Below are positions 1 to 8,664 of a DNA stretch of 40,328 bases, one piece after another. The notes below the pieces were generated by a model. The model saw only the letters and a program-made list of their open reading frames with translations, made no database searches and had not been told where the DNA came from. Source of the DNA: CAZBDV01 sp964490765 (GTDB lineage Bacteria > Cloacimonadota > Cloacimonadia > Cloacimonadales > JAJBBL01). Position 1 is the first letter of the stretch. Each line of letters begins with the position of its first letter. A program made the position numbers and the translations under genes. Location of the stretch: NCBI GenBank assembly GCA_964490765.1, contig CAZBDV010000019.1, forward strand, positions 1 to 40,328, in the 5' to 3' direction.

Positions 1-72
1 GGATGACTGGATTTGAACCAGCGACCACACGACCCCCAGTCGTGTACGCTACCCGGACTGCGCTACATCCCG
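1..72 (-). tRNA. tRNA-Pro (anticodon GGG), 3' end cut by window edge
   Basis: Read on the minus strand, the 5' acceptor strand CGGGATG starts at 72. A D-arm, an anticodon stem CACGA/TCGTG with loop CTGGGGG (anticodon GGG, proline) and a T-arm with loop TTCAAAT follow. The 3' acceptor strand breaks off after CATCC, so the last two stem bases, the discriminator and any CCA lie outside the window. The acceptor and T-stem sequences match common bacterial tRNA-Pro. Confidence 0.95.
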
Positions 73-253
73 ACTCTATTGCCAAAGAATCGTGTTAAAG
101 CAATTTGACAAGTTTTTTTTGCTCGATTTTCTTGTTCTCAACCCTGAAGTTTCAAATTCTCTCCGGAATAGAGGGGAGATTAGAGCGGAGAAAATTCAAT
201 CCGGACTGAACTGGGATACCAGCCGGCAGCCGGTTAGAGAGAAGAGGTAAATT
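73..253. promoter_or_regulatory. Divergent intergenic region between tRNA-Pro and the ABC-F gene
   Basis: This stretch holds the start regions of both flanking genes. On the plus strand a perfect -35 hexamer TTGACA lies at 105-110, but a good -10 at standard spacing is not obvious (TTTCTT at 128-133). On the minus strand TTGTCA (complement of 106-111) could serve the tRNA. A long leader of roughly 120 nt would precede the ABC-F gene. It contains short inverted repeats (TCTCC 160-164 with GGAGA 175-179; CCGG-CAG-CCGG near 222-232) but no clear terminator. Confidence 0.3.
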
Positions 254-2140
254 TTGAGCGTAGCAGCACTTAACGGAGTCAGTCATTATTTCGGAGATCA
301 GTGCATCTTGCAGGATGTATCCTTCAGCATAGACCGTCAGAAACGGATCGGCTTCGTAGGAAGAAACGGTTCCGGCAAGACGACACTTCTGGACATTATC
401 AGCGGCAGTTTGACCCCTAAAGAGGGGATTGTCAACCGGATGCGTGATTGCCGTATCTCCTATCTCAGCCAGACGATGAAGATCAACAGCGAACTGCCGA
501 TGCTGGATTTTGTCCTCTCCTCTCATAAACGGTTCAATGAGCTATCTCAGAAGATCCGCGAACTGGAGCATACTATCGGCCGGGAGCATACTGAATCCCG
601 GATGAAACAGTTGAGTCGTTATCAGGAGGAGTTTCTCGCCCTTGACGGTTATTCGCTGGAATATCGGGCTAAAATGGTGCTTCAACAACTTGCTTTTCCG
701 GAAGAGACCTGGCAGAGGGTGGTCAACAGTTTCAGTGGTGGAGAGAAGACCCGCATCCAACTCGCCGCCATCCTCCTGCAACCGGCAGACCTGCTCCTGC
801 TCGATGAACCGACAAACCATTTAGACCTCAAGATGCGGGCCTGGTTGATGAAACACCTCACGGAACTGAGCATTCCCTGCATAATCGTGTCGCACGACCG
901 TCATTTTCTCGATGGTACGACCAATCTCACCCTCTCGATCGAGAACCGGAGAATAGTCAGCTATGGTGGCAGTTACTCTCTCTTCGAAAAGGAATACCGT
1001 GAGAAGCAGAGTCTGCTGGCGAAGCAGTATGAGGCGCAGCAGGCCTGGATCGCTGAAACAGAGGATTTTATCCGGCGTAATATTGCCGGTCAGAAGACCA
1101 AACAAGCCAAATCGCGGCTGAAAGCCCTGGACAGGATCAAGAGACTTGAGCCGGTAAGACATGACAAGAATATCAGGCTCTCCTTCGGTACTAAAAACCG
1201 TTCTGGAAACATCGTGTTTGCCTTCGAAGAGCTGGAATTCGGCTATCCGGGTAAGAGACTCGCCGGAAATATCAATGGCAACATCCTCTATCAGGACAGA
1301 GTAGCCATTCTCGGAGATAACGGTTGTGGTAAGACAACCTTCCTGCAACTCCTGCTCGGTGAGAAGACACCTACAGGTGGACATCTTCAAAGGGGGGCAT
1401 CGCTCTCTATTGGCTATTACGACCAGCTGCACCTCTCCCTCAATGATAACCTGACCGTCAGAGAGACTATCAACAATGAACATGTCACCTGGAATAACCA
1501 GCAGACCCTCTCTTACCTCGGTAAATTCGGCTTTATTGGAGATGATCTGGAGAAGCGGGTGGAGATCCTCAGTGGCGGTGAAAAGGCCAGGCTCTACCTC
1601 TCCCTGCTCATTGCCAGACAGCCCAATGTTTTGATCATGGACGAGCCGACCAACCATCTTGACATCTTTTTGATCGAATCGCTGGAAAAAGCGCTGGAAG
1701 AATATGAGGGTACTCTCATCTTCGTCTCGCATGACCGTTTCTTCATCGAGAATATTGCCGAACGCTACTGGGTATTTCAGAACGAAACTATCGTAGAGAC
1801 GAAGAACTGGGAAGAGCTTCTCTTGACTACGGAAGAGAAGCCGGCGAAGGAGAAAAAACAGAAAACTGCAGAACCGCCCAGGGAAAAGAAGGTCAATCCG
1901 ATCCTGCTCGATTTGAAGCTGAAGGAGATCGATGATCTGCGTAATACGATCAGTGGGAAAGAGGATGAACTGCACTCGCTGGAGATGCAGTTTGCCAGCA
2001 AAGAGGTCATGCGTGACGCCAGTAAGGTCAAGCTGCTCCGTACTCAGATCAATGCACTACGGAAGGAGATCGGAAAGTTGAGAGAAGAAACAGACCTGCT
2101 GGAAGAGGAATATCTTAATATGGTGATTGGTGATGCGTAA
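254..2140 (+). CDS. ABC-F family ATPase with C-terminal coiled coil (Uup-like)
   Basis: This is a soluble tandem ATPase with no membrane domain, as in the ABC-F family of ribosome- or DNA-associated factors. The first ATPase has a Walker A at residues 36-43 (GRNGSGKT), signature SGGE at 161-164 and Walker B with DEPTNHLD near 184. The second has a Walker A at 354-361 (GDNGCGKT), SGGE at 440-443 and DEPTNHLD near 463. A charged linker lies between the cores, and residues about 545-622 form a predicted coiled coil like the Uup C-terminal domain. The start is TTG at 254, with AGAGG at 243-247 at good spacing. Family knowledge suggests translation-elongation or branched-DNA functions; the exact subfamily is not decided. 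The last codons lie inside a 7-bp repeat tract. Confidence 0.9.
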   Translation: MSVAALNGVSHYFGDQCILQDVSFSIDRQKRIGFVGRNGSGKTTLLDIISGSLTPKEGIVNRMRDCRISYLSQTMKINSELPMLDFVLSSHKRFNELSQKIRELEHTIGREHTESRMKQLSRYQEEFLALDGYSLEYRAKMVLQQLAFPEETWQRVVNSFSGGEKTRIQLAAILLQPADLLLLDEPTNHLDLKMRAWLMKHLTELSIPCIIVSHDRHFLDGTTNLTLSIENRRIVSYGGSYSLFEKEYREKQSLLAKQYEAQQAWIAETEDFIRRNIAGQKTKQAKSRLKALDRIKRLEPVRHDKNIRLSFGTKNRSGNIVFAFEELEFGYPGKRLAGNINGNILYQDRVAILGDNGCGKTTFLQLLLGEKTPTGGHLQRGASLSIGYYDQLHLSLNDNLTVRETINNEHVTWNNQQTLSYLGKFGFIGDDLEKRVEILSGGEKARLYLSLLIARQPNVLIMDEPTNHLDIFLIESLEKALEEYEGTLIFVSHDRFFIENIAERYWVFQNETIVETKNWEELLLTTEEKPAKEKKQKTAEPPREKKVNPILLDLKLKEIDDLRNTISGKEDELHSLEMQFASKEVMRDASKVKLLRTQINALRKEIGKLREETDLLEEEYLNMVIGDA

Positions 2141-2155
2141 TTGGTAATTAGTGAA
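2121..2155 (+). repeat. Degenerate heptanucleotide tandem repeat (TGGTGAT-type)
   Basis: Five consecutive 7-base units can be read: TGGTGAT, TGGTGAT, GCGTAAT, TGGTAAT, TAGTGAA. The tract begins inside the last codons of the ABC-F gene and runs across its TAA stop. A related piece, TAATTAGTG, occurs at 2145-2153 and again at 2171-2179. The period of seven and the T/A/G-rich content resemble short tandemly repeated sequences found between genes in some bacteria. Confidence 0.6.
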
Positions 2156-2210
2156 AAATGAGGTGTACTGTAATTAGTGGACTCAAAAGGAGGACAGAAT
2201 AGAATAAGTT

Positions 2211-3191
2211 ATGCGAATAGGATTCACAACCTCGTTTCCGGTGGAAGTTGTTTTTGCAGCGGGTCATACCCCTGTTGATCTGAACAATATCTTCATTACC
2301 GGAGAACCTCTGAAAAGGGTACAGAACGCCGAGGCAAACGGTTTTCCGAGAAACATCTGCTCCTGGGTCAAGGGGATTTACGATACCGTTTTGCAGAATG
2401 ATATCAAAACAGTGATCGGTGTCGTGCAGGGAGACTGCTCCAATACCCACTCGCTGATGTCGCTTCTGAAGGACAGAAAGATCGAAATCATTCCCTTTTC
2501 CTTCCCCTATGAGAGGGACAAAGAGTCTCTGCAGCGTGAGATAGACATCCTGCGGGAAAGGTTCGGGGTCACAGGCAGGCAGGTAAATGAGGTGAAGAGA
2601 GAGCTTGATGAGATTCGGAAAAAACTGCTCGAACTGGACAGGCTGACCTGGGAAGAACGTAAGGTTAGCGGATACGAGAATCATCTCTGGCTGGTCAATG
2701 CCTCCGATTTTGAGGGTGACCCTGTTCGCTACAGGGAAAGACTCGACAGCTTTCTCCAGGAGGCGGGTTCACGCCAGCCTGTAGAAAACAAAGAGATCAG
2801 TCTGGCCTACATCGGAGTACCCCCGATCATCACAGATATTTACCAGTTTCTGCCTCAACAGGGTGCTGTTATCCTCTTTAACGAAGTGCAGAGACAGTTT
2901 GCCATGCCTCATTTGCAAGAAGATATCATTGACCAGTATTTAGCCTTTACCTACCCCTATACGGTATTCGACCGGCTGGAGGATATCGGTAACGAAGTTA
3001 AAAAACGCAAAATTGACGGTATCATCAGCTACTCACAGGCTTTCTGCCACCGGCAGATAGATAATATCCTGCTCAAGAAGTATCTGAAGATGCCGTTTTT
3101 GACAATTGAGGGAGATCAACCAACAGAACTCGACGAGAGAACAAAGCTACGCCTGGAGAGCTTTCTGGACATTATCAGATTTCAGAGATGA
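2211..3191 (+). CDS. 2-hydroxyacyl-CoA dehydratase (HgdB/BcrC-type) family protein, orphan
   Basis: The protein resembles the D/B-component family of 2-hydroxyglutaryl-CoA dehydratase and benzoyl-CoA reductase, enzymes that hold a [4Fe-4S] cluster and use ATP-driven electrons. Three cysteines lie in family-like contexts: C50 (RNICSW), C76 (GDCSNTH) and C279 (QAFCHRQ), enough to ligate one cluster. The C-terminal motif EGDQP followed by LDERTKLRLESF also fits. At 326 residues it is shorter than the usual 370-430. No partner subunit and no HgdC-type activator ATPase is nearby, so function as a classical dehydratase is unproven. GGAGGA at 2189-2194 is about 16 bases from the ATG, unusually far; an in-frame stop at 2205 rules out an earlier start. 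Family assignment is fairly sure, the reaction is not. Confidence 0.75.
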   Translation: MRIGFTTSFPVEVVFAAGHTPVDLNNIFITGEPLKRVQNAEANGFPRNICSWVKGIYDTVLQNDIKTVIGVVQGDCSNTHSLMSLLKDRKIEIIPFSFPYERDKESLQREIDILRERFGVTGRQVNEVKRELDEIRKKLLELDRLTWEERKVSGYENHLWLVNASDFEGDPVRYRERLDSFLQEAGSRQPVENKEISLAYIGVPPIITDIYQFLPQQGAVILFNEVQRQFAMPHLQEDIIDQYLAFTYPYTVFDRLEDIGNEVKKRKIDGIISYSQAFCHRQIDNILLKKYLKMPFLTIEGDQPTELDERTKLRLESFLDIIRFQR

Positions 3192-3295
3192 TACAACCCA
3201 AGGTCAGCAAATAATTGAAGGGATCTCACTTATTATCTCGAAATTAAACTGATTCCCTTGCTTCAGCATTTGAAAGAAGCCGGTAGAGAAATAGA

Positions 3296-3329
3296 TTGAC
3301 TTGACGAGTTGATACTTTTTTTCTGAAAT
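3296..3329 (+). promoter_or_regulatory. Candidate promoter upstream of aspS
   Basis: TTGACG at 3301-3306 is followed after 17 bases by TGAAAT at 3324-3329, a 4 of 6 match to TATAAT. An overlapping TTGACT lies at 3296-3301. The position, 30-60 bases before the aspS start in a 168-base gap, fits a promoter for the housekeeping operon. The -10 is weak. Confidence 0.35.
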
Positions 3330-3359
3330 ACTTGAAAATTCTGAAGTAGAGGCATGTAA

Positions 3360-5150
3360 ATGAGTTATATCAGCGATAAAATGAAGAGAAGTCATTATAC
3401 AGGAGAGTTAAGCCCGGAACTGATCGGAAAAGATGTTATCCTGATGGGATGGGTACACCGGCGAAGGGACCTGGGTAATCTGATCTTTATCGATTTACGT
3501 GATGTTACCGGTATGGTCCAGTTGGTTTTTCATCCTCAAGATAAAGATTTACACCGTAAAGCTCATCAATTGCGGAACGAATTCGTGATCGGGGTTAAAG
3601 GAAAGGTAAGCAAACGTTCGGAAGAGAATATCAATCTGAAGATCCAGAACGGTATGCTGGAGATAGAGGTCAGTGAACTGATCATCTTTAATGAATCGGC
3701 ACCCCTCCCGCTACAGATCAATGAGCTTATTCTCCCCGATGAAGACCACCGACTGGAATATCGCTATCTCGACCTGAGAAGGGAAAAGTTACGTAATATT
3801 ATCCTGATGCGGCATAAGATTATCTTCCTGATGCGAAAGTTTCTTAACGAGAGGAAATTTTATGAGATCGAGACCCCTATTTTGATGCGCAGTACTCCCG
3901 AAGGTGCTCGCGACTATCTTGTCCCGAGCAGAGAGTATCCGGGCAAGTTCTTTGCCCTCCCCCAATCTCCGCAGATTTATAAACAATTGCTGATGATAAG
4001 TGGTTTCGACCGCTATTTCCAGATTGCCCGCTGTTTCCGGGATGAAGATCTCAGAGCTGACAGGCAGCCGGAGTTTACCCAGCTCGACCTGGAGATGAGC
4101 TTTGTTGAGGAGCGGGAGATCTTTACAATCATGGAGGGTATGTTCCAGGAGTTGTTTAGAGAATTACTCAATATTGAACTACCCCAAACTTTTCCCCGCC
4201 TTAGTTACAGAGAGGCTATGGAGCGTTACGGTTGTGATAAACCGGATACGAGATTCGGTATGGAATTGAGCAACATCTCCGATATCTTTGCCGAAAGTGA
4301 ATTCATGGTCTTTAAATCGGCTCTCGCGCAAAAGAGAGGTTCTATTCGCTGTATTACCGTAAAAGGTGGAGCAGAATTCTCCCGTAAGCAGATCGATGAA
4401 TTGACTGATCTGGCCAAACATCTGGGGGGCAAGGGACTTGCCTTCTGTAAAATCAAAGATGGAAAGCCGGAGAGTGGTATAGCCAAATTCATCAGCAATG
4501 AAGAAGCAACTCTGTTACTGGATAAAACGGAAGCCGGAGATGGAGATCTGATCCTCTTCGCTGCTGATGATGATACTATTGTCTTCAAAGTTCTCGCCGG
4601 TGTAAGAAATCATCTCGGCAAGGCTCTCGAGCTTTACGATGTTAATAGTTATTCTTTTGTCTGGATAACCGATTTCCCGCTTTTTATGTACGATGAAGAG
4701 GCCGGCCGATGGGAAACTGCACACCATATGTTCAGCCTTCCCAAAGAGGAGCATCTCCCCTATTTTGAAAACGAAGAGAACTGGGACAAGATCGAGGGTC
4801 ATCTCTACGACCTTGTCTGTAATGGAGTCGAACTCTCTTCAGGTTCTATCAGATGTCATCGTTACGATATTCAGAAGAAGATATTCGATGTCCTCGGATT
4901 TACAGAAGAGGAGTTACAGCAGAAATTCGGGTTCTTCCTTAATGCCCTGAAATACGGAACTCCACCACACGGGGGAATCGCTCCGGGAATTGACCGGATA
5001 GTAATGTTAATGACAGGTGCAGAATCAATCCGTGATGTAATTGCCTTTCCCAAGACTCTCAAGGCTGCTGACTTGATGAGTGATGCCCCCTCTGAGGTAT
5101 CGGAAGAGCAGTTGAAGGAACTTCATCTGATACTGAACCACAAGGATTGA
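3360..5150 (+). CDS. aspS: Aspartate--tRNA ligase (bacterial type)
   Basis: AspRS charges tRNA-Asp with aspartate in the cytosol. The order is an N-terminal anticodon-binding OB fold (about 1-110), the class II core with motif 2 at about 225-245 (CFRDEDLRADRQPEFTQLD), a bacterial GAD insertion (about 290-420), and motif 3 near 537-545 (GIAPGIDR). At 596 residues it has the normal bacterial length. In the anticodon domain, RRDLGN carries Leu38 where non-discriminating enzymes usually have His, which favours a tRNA-Asp-specific (discriminating) enzyme; this is inference from known family differences. The start at 3360 is chosen because AGAGG lies 7 bases upstream; a second ATG at 3381 has no such site. 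It appears to lead an operon with purN 28 bases downstream. Confidence 0.97.
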   Translation: MSYISDKMKRSHYTGELSPELIGKDVILMGWVHRRRDLGNLIFIDLRDVTGMVQLVFHPQDKDLHRKAHQLRNEFVIGVKGKVSKRSEENINLKIQNGMLEIEVSELIIFNESAPLPLQINELILPDEDHRLEYRYLDLRREKLRNIILMRHKIIFLMRKFLNERKFYEIETPILMRSTPEGARDYLVPSREYPGKFFALPQSPQIYKQLLMISGFDRYFQIARCFRDEDLRADRQPEFTQLDLEMSFVEEREIFTIMEGMFQELFRELLNIELPQTFPRLSYREAMERYGCDKPDTRFGMELSNISDIFAESEFMVFKSALAQKRGSIRCITVKGGAEFSRKQIDELTDLAKHLGGKGLAFCKIKDGKPESGIAKFISNEEATLLLDKTEAGDGDLILFAADDDTIVFKVLAGVRNHLGKALELYDVNSYSFVWITDFPLFMYDEEAGRWETAHHMFSLPKEEHLPYFENEENWDKIEGHLYDLVCNGVELSSGSIRCHRYDIQKKIFDVLGFTEEELQQKFGFFLNALKYGTPPHGGIAPGIDRIVMLMTGAESIRDVIAFPKTLKAADLMSDAPSEVSEEQLKELHLILNHKD

Positions 5151-5178
5151 AATATCTATCTATTCAATCAGGCAAACT

Positions 5179-5820
5179 ATGAATGATATTAAAAAGATTG
5201 CCATCCTGACCTCGGGTATGAGTCGCGGCTCTAATTTCTGTGCCATACACAACTGGCTCGCAAGCCGGAATCTCCCTGTTCAGATCGGCTTCGTGACAGT
5301 GAGCTGTTCTGCCGCTCCGATCGTGGAAAAATGCCAGGAGCTGGGAATAGATTTCTATCATCTCTCGACCAGGGATATGGAACGATTCGAGTGCACACTG
5401 TTAGAACTTCTGCAACAGCATAATATCAAACTGATAGCACTGGCCGGCTTTTTGAAAAAACTCTCACCGGAGTTTATCAGAAAATGTGGAATACCAATTC
5501 TGAATATTCACCCCGCCCTGCTCCCCCGCTATGGTGGCCAGGGTATGTATGGTTATAGGGTGCATCAGGCTGTCTTTGAAGCAAAAGAGAAAGAATCAGG
5601 GGTTACCGTACATTTCGTGAATGAAGATTACGATGCAGGAAAAATTATCGTGCAAAAGCAGGTAAAAATAGATGATTGCCGCTCACCCGAGGAGATAGCT
5701 AAAAGAGTATTGCAGCTTGAACATCAGGTCTATGTTCAGGCAATTTGTGCAACCTTGCATGTTAGGATTACAGAGAATAAGTCCCCAGATAGAGAACGGC
5801 CCGAAGGGAACCGACGGTAG
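5179..5820 (+). CDS. purN: Phosphoribosylglycinamide formyltransferase
   Basis: PurN moves a formyl group from 10-formyl-tetrahydrofolate to glycinamide ribonucleotide, step 3 of purine synthesis. The catalytic triad is visible: Asn109 and His111 in LNIHPALLP and Asp152 in DYDAGK. The phosphate-binding loop SGMSRGSNF is near residue 12. The longer loop RYGGQGMYG after the HPALLP motif is a variant I associate with FCB-group PurN, unlike the shorter enterobacterial loop. The last 20 or so residues are charged and probably disordered. No other purine gene is present; it sits between aspS and mtaB, 12 bases before the latter. Confidence 0.93.
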   Translation: MNDIKKIAILTSGMSRGSNFCAIHNWLASRNLPVQIGFVTVSCSAAPIVEKCQELGIDFYHLSTRDMERFECTLLELLQQHNIKLIALAGFLKKLSPEFIRKCGIPILNIHPALLPRYGGQGMYGYRVHQAVFEAKEKESGVTVHFVNEDYDAGKIIVQKQVKIDDCRSPEEIAKRVLQLEHQVYVQAICATLHVRITENKSPDRERPEGNRR

Positions 5821-5832
5821 TTAAAGCTATAA

Positions 5833-7206
5833 ATGACGATTAAAAAGAGAAAAGAGATAAAGACAGAGAAAATATCGCAACAGAAGAGGGTAGCTGTTAT
5901 AACCTTCGGCTGCAAGGTTAATCAGTACGAATCTGCCTGCATACTCAACGACTTTCAACATAAAGGCTATCACGTAGTTCCTTTCAGTGCAGAAGCTGAT
6001 ATATATATTATCAATACCTGTACCGTTACCAACCGGACAGATTATAAATCACGTCATGCCATCCGGCAGGTGCTGGAACGTAAGGCTGTCAGGCCTGGGA
6101 CAAAGGTTATTGTAACCGGTTGTTATGCTCAGTTAAATCGAGAACATATCCTTTCGATGGGTGATATTGACCTTCTCGTTGACAACAACCATAAAGGGGA
6201 AATAAAGTCTATGTTGCAGGGTAAAGAGTCGGACTTCATCGAAAACCCCGAATCATTCAATACATTTAGCGAACAGCAGACCGATACTCTTTTCACTCGA
6301 TCCAGAGCATTTATCAAGATTCAGGATGGATGTGACTATTTCTGTGCTTACTGCACAATACCGTTAGCGAGGGGCAAACCAAGGAGCAGAAGACCGGATA
6401 ATGTTTTCTCTCAGATTGACAGATTACTCACTGAGGGGTATCAAGAATTTGTACTGACAGGTATCAATCTCGGACTTTACGGCCGGGATTTCCGACAAGA
6501 TCCTCAAGAACAAAGCAGAGCCGAGGAGATAAATAATCTGGCCAGCCTCCTTTTCCGGATAGAGAATATAGAAGGGGTGAAACTGATTAGATTGAGTTCA
6601 CTGGAGCCACAATTGATAGATAATCAGATATTAGACTTCATCCGCAAGAGTAAAAAACTCGCTCCTCATCTTCATATCCCGTTACAGAGCGGTTCTGATC
6701 TGATTCTGCGTAATATGAACCGACCTTATTCTACCGGTCAGTTCAGAGAACTTATCGAAGAGATTATCAGCATAAAGCCTGATATAGCTCTGGGAAGTGA
6801 CCTCATCCTCGGCCTGCCAGGAGAGTCAGAAGAGCTCTTCCAGGAGTCTTTTACCTTTATCGAACAACTCCCGTTAGCCTATCTTCATATCTTCCCCTAC
6901 TCTCGCCGGCCAGGGACACGGGCTGCTGATATGCCCGGAATCCCGACAGCAGCAATAACAGGTAAGAGGTGTTCTATCACTGCCGGGCTAATGATGGAGA
7001 AGCGGAAGGGATACAGAGAAATGCTGATCAACAGAAAAGCTGAGTTATCCGGTATTCTTGAATGCGAGAGAGGAAATTATTGGACTGCTCTCTCTGATCA
7101 TTATATAAGGATTTATTATAAGAACCGACAGGGCTCTAAGGGAGATCTTATCAAAGGAAAGGCTTCCAGAGAGCTTTTTGATGGTATCGAGGTGGTAGAT
7201 AGATGA
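5833..7206 (+). CDS. mtaB: tRNA (t6A37) methylthiotransferase MtaB
   Basis: MtaB converts t6A37 to ms2t6A37 in ANN-decoding tRNAs, inserting sulfur and a methyl group by radical SAM chemistry. The N-terminal MTTase domain has its three cluster cysteines at C27 (FGCKVNQ), C63 (NTCTVTNRTDYKSRH) and C97 (TGCYAQ). The phrase NTCTVT followed by D-x-KSR separates MtaB from MiaB and RimO. The radical SAM triad CxxxCxxC is C167, C171, C174 (GCDYFCAYC). The C-terminal TRAM-like tail is short. The ATG at 5833 has a poor ribosome site, so translation may be coupled to purN. Its last four bases overlap the next gene (ATGA). Confidence 0.93.
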   Translation: MTIKKRKEIKTEKISQQKRVAVITFGCKVNQYESACILNDFQHKGYHVVPFSAEADIYIINTCTVTNRTDYKSRHAIRQVLERKAVRPGTKVIVTGCYAQLNREHILSMGDIDLLVDNNHKGEIKSMLQGKESDFIENPESFNTFSEQQTDTLFTRSRAFIKIQDGCDYFCAYCTIPLARGKPRSRRPDNVFSQIDRLLTEGYQEFVLTGINLGLYGRDFRQDPQEQSRAEEINNLASLLFRIENIEGVKLIRLSSLEPQLIDNQILDFIRKSKKLAPHLHIPLQSGSDLILRNMNRPYSTGQFRELIEEIISIKPDIALGSDLILGLPGESEELFQESFTFIEQLPLAYLHIFPYSRRPGTRAADMPGIPTAAITGKRCSITAGLMMEKRKGYREMLINRKAELSGILECERGNYWTALSDHYIRIYYKNRQGSKGDLIKGKASRELFDGIEVVDR

Positions 7207-7919
7207 TAGAAATACAGAATCTCTCCGTCGCTTTTGAGGAAAACTATGTGATAAAAGATCTCAGTCTGACCATTCCTGAGGGAATAATTACGGTTATTGC
7301 CGGAAGGAGTGGCTCGGGTAAAACGGTTATGATGAAGACAGTCGAAGGATTGATCAAACCAACAGCGGGGAGAGTCCTTATTGATGGGGTTGATATCTTC
7401 AATATCTCAGAGAATGAACTGAATGCAATAAGGCAGAAGATGGCTCTCCTCTTCCAGAGCTCTGCTCTCTTCGATTCACTCAATGTCTTTCAAAACATAG
7501 CTTTCCCACTAATCGAACATTCAACACATTCGATGGAAGAAATAGAGCGGATTGTAGATGAAAAACTCGGGCTTGTAGGGCTGGAGAATGTTCAGAAGAA
7601 AATGCCTTCAGAGCTTAGTGGCGGTATGAAAAAGAGAGCTGCCCTTGCAAGGGCAATCGTAATGAACCCTAAGTATATAATTTATGACGAACCGACAACC
7701 GGGCTCGATCCCCTTATTGCAGATGATATAATTACACTCATCCACTCACTGAACAAAAAATATAAACATACTTCGATAATCATTACACACGATGTTAACT
7801 GTATAGCTAAAACTGCAGATTACATCGTTATTATCGATGAAGGGGTTATCAAGTTTCAGGGTATCTATAACGAGCTGTTGCAGATCGAAGACCCATACTG
7901 CCGCCAGTTTATCAAATAA
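7203..7919 (+). CDS. MlaF-like ABC transporter ATP-binding protein
   Basis: This is a single ABC ATPase of the type that drives MlaE/MCE lipid transporters. The Walker A is AGRSGSGKT at 33-41, the signature LSGGM at 138-142 followed by KKRAALARA, and Walker B is YIIYDE at 158-163 followed by PTTGLDP. The phrases FQSSALFDSLNVFQNIAFPL and LSGGMKKR are typical of MlaF (phospholipid traffic between inner and outer membrane). No MlaE permease or MlaD substrate-binding gene is in the window, so its partners must be encoded elsewhere. It overlaps mtaB by 4 bases and precedes the sirtuin by 13. Lipid transport is inferred from sequence class only. Confidence 0.85.
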   Translation: MIEIQNLSVAFEENYVIKDLSLTIPEGIITVIAGRSGSGKTVMMKTVEGLIKPTAGRVLIDGVDIFNISENELNAIRQKMALLFQSSALFDSLNVFQNIAFPLIEHSTHSMEEIERIVDEKLGLVGLENVQKKMPSELSGGMKKRAALARAIVMNPKYIIYDEPTTGLDPLIADDIITLIHSLNKKYKHTSIIITHDVNCIAKTADYIVIIDEGVIKFQGIYNELLQIEDPYCRQFIK

Positions 7920-7932
7920 AAAGGGACAAAGT

Positions 7933-8661
7933 ATGACAGAAAGAAGTGTTTTTAAAATCAACCCGGATGACAGGGTTGCCGTACTGACAGGTGCTGGTAT
8001 CAGTGCCGAATCCGGTATCAAAACATTCCGAGATTCTAACGGCCTGTGGGAGAATCATTCTGTTGAAGAGGTGGCTACTCCGGAAGGATTCGCTCGAAAT
8101 CCCGAACTGGTCTGGGAATTCTATCGCCAGAGATACCAGCAGATGCTGACAGTTAAGCCAAACAGTGGCCACTATGCCCTGAAAGAGCTCGAAGAATACC
8201 TTGGTGATAATTTCCTTCTAATAACTCAGAATATCGATGGACTGCATTCTCTCGCTGGCTCAAAAAACCTGCTGGAAATGCACGGGACTATCAGACAGGC
8301 TTTCTGTGCTAAATGCCGGACAATCTATCCGACAGATGAAGTCATAGGTGAAAAGGGTATCCCTCATTGTGAGAAATGCTCTGCTTTGCTCAGGCCTGAT
8401 GTAGTCTGGTTCGGCGAAATGCCATATCATATGGAAGAGATAATAAACTTTCTGCAAAATCTCGACTATTTCATTACCGTCGGAACTAGCGGTGTCGTCT
8501 ATCCTGCTGCCCAATTCCTCATTACTGCCAAATATTCCGGTTCCACTACTATCGGGATAAATCTCGAAACACCAGATAATTACCGCTTTATCGATGAATT
8601 TCATCAGGGATTATCGGGTAAAATTCTCCCTGACCTGGTCAGGTTATGGACAGAGAGATAG
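7933..8661 (+). CDS. cobB: NAD-dependent protein deacylase, sirtuin class III (CobB-type)
   Basis: Sirtuins remove acyl groups from lysine using NAD. The Rossmann motif GAGISAESGI lies at 20-29, TQNIDGLH at 98-105, the catalytic His117 in EMHGT, and a zinc site of C125, C128, C146 and C149. Tyr64 and Arg67 in FYRQR match the Y-x-x-R pair that lets class III sirtuins bind succinyl- or malonyl-lysine, so desuccinylase activity is predicted, as for E. coli CobB. The start at 7933 is chosen because AAGGG lies 7 bases upstream; an open frame extends back to 7837 inside the previous gene but would force a long overlap. It lies 3 bases from nth. Confidence 0.92.
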   Translation: MTERSVFKINPDDRVAVLTGAGISAESGIKTFRDSNGLWENHSVEEVATPEGFARNPELVWEFYRQRYQQMLTVKPNSGHYALKELEEYLGDNFLLITQNIDGLHSLAGSKNLLEMHGTIRQAFCAKCRTIYPTDEVIGEKGIPHCEKCSALLRPDVVWFGEMPYHMEEIINFLQNLDYFITVGTSGVVYPAAQFLITAKYSGSTTIGINLETPDNYRFIDEFHQGLSGKILPDLVRLWTER

Positions 8662-8664
8662 TTG

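Noticed and set aside
821..1975. Long 384-codon frame on the minus strand inside the ABC-F gene
   Set aside because: It is wholly antisense to a strongly supported ABC-F ATPase, shows no recognisable domain and has a codon pattern expected of a shadow frame.
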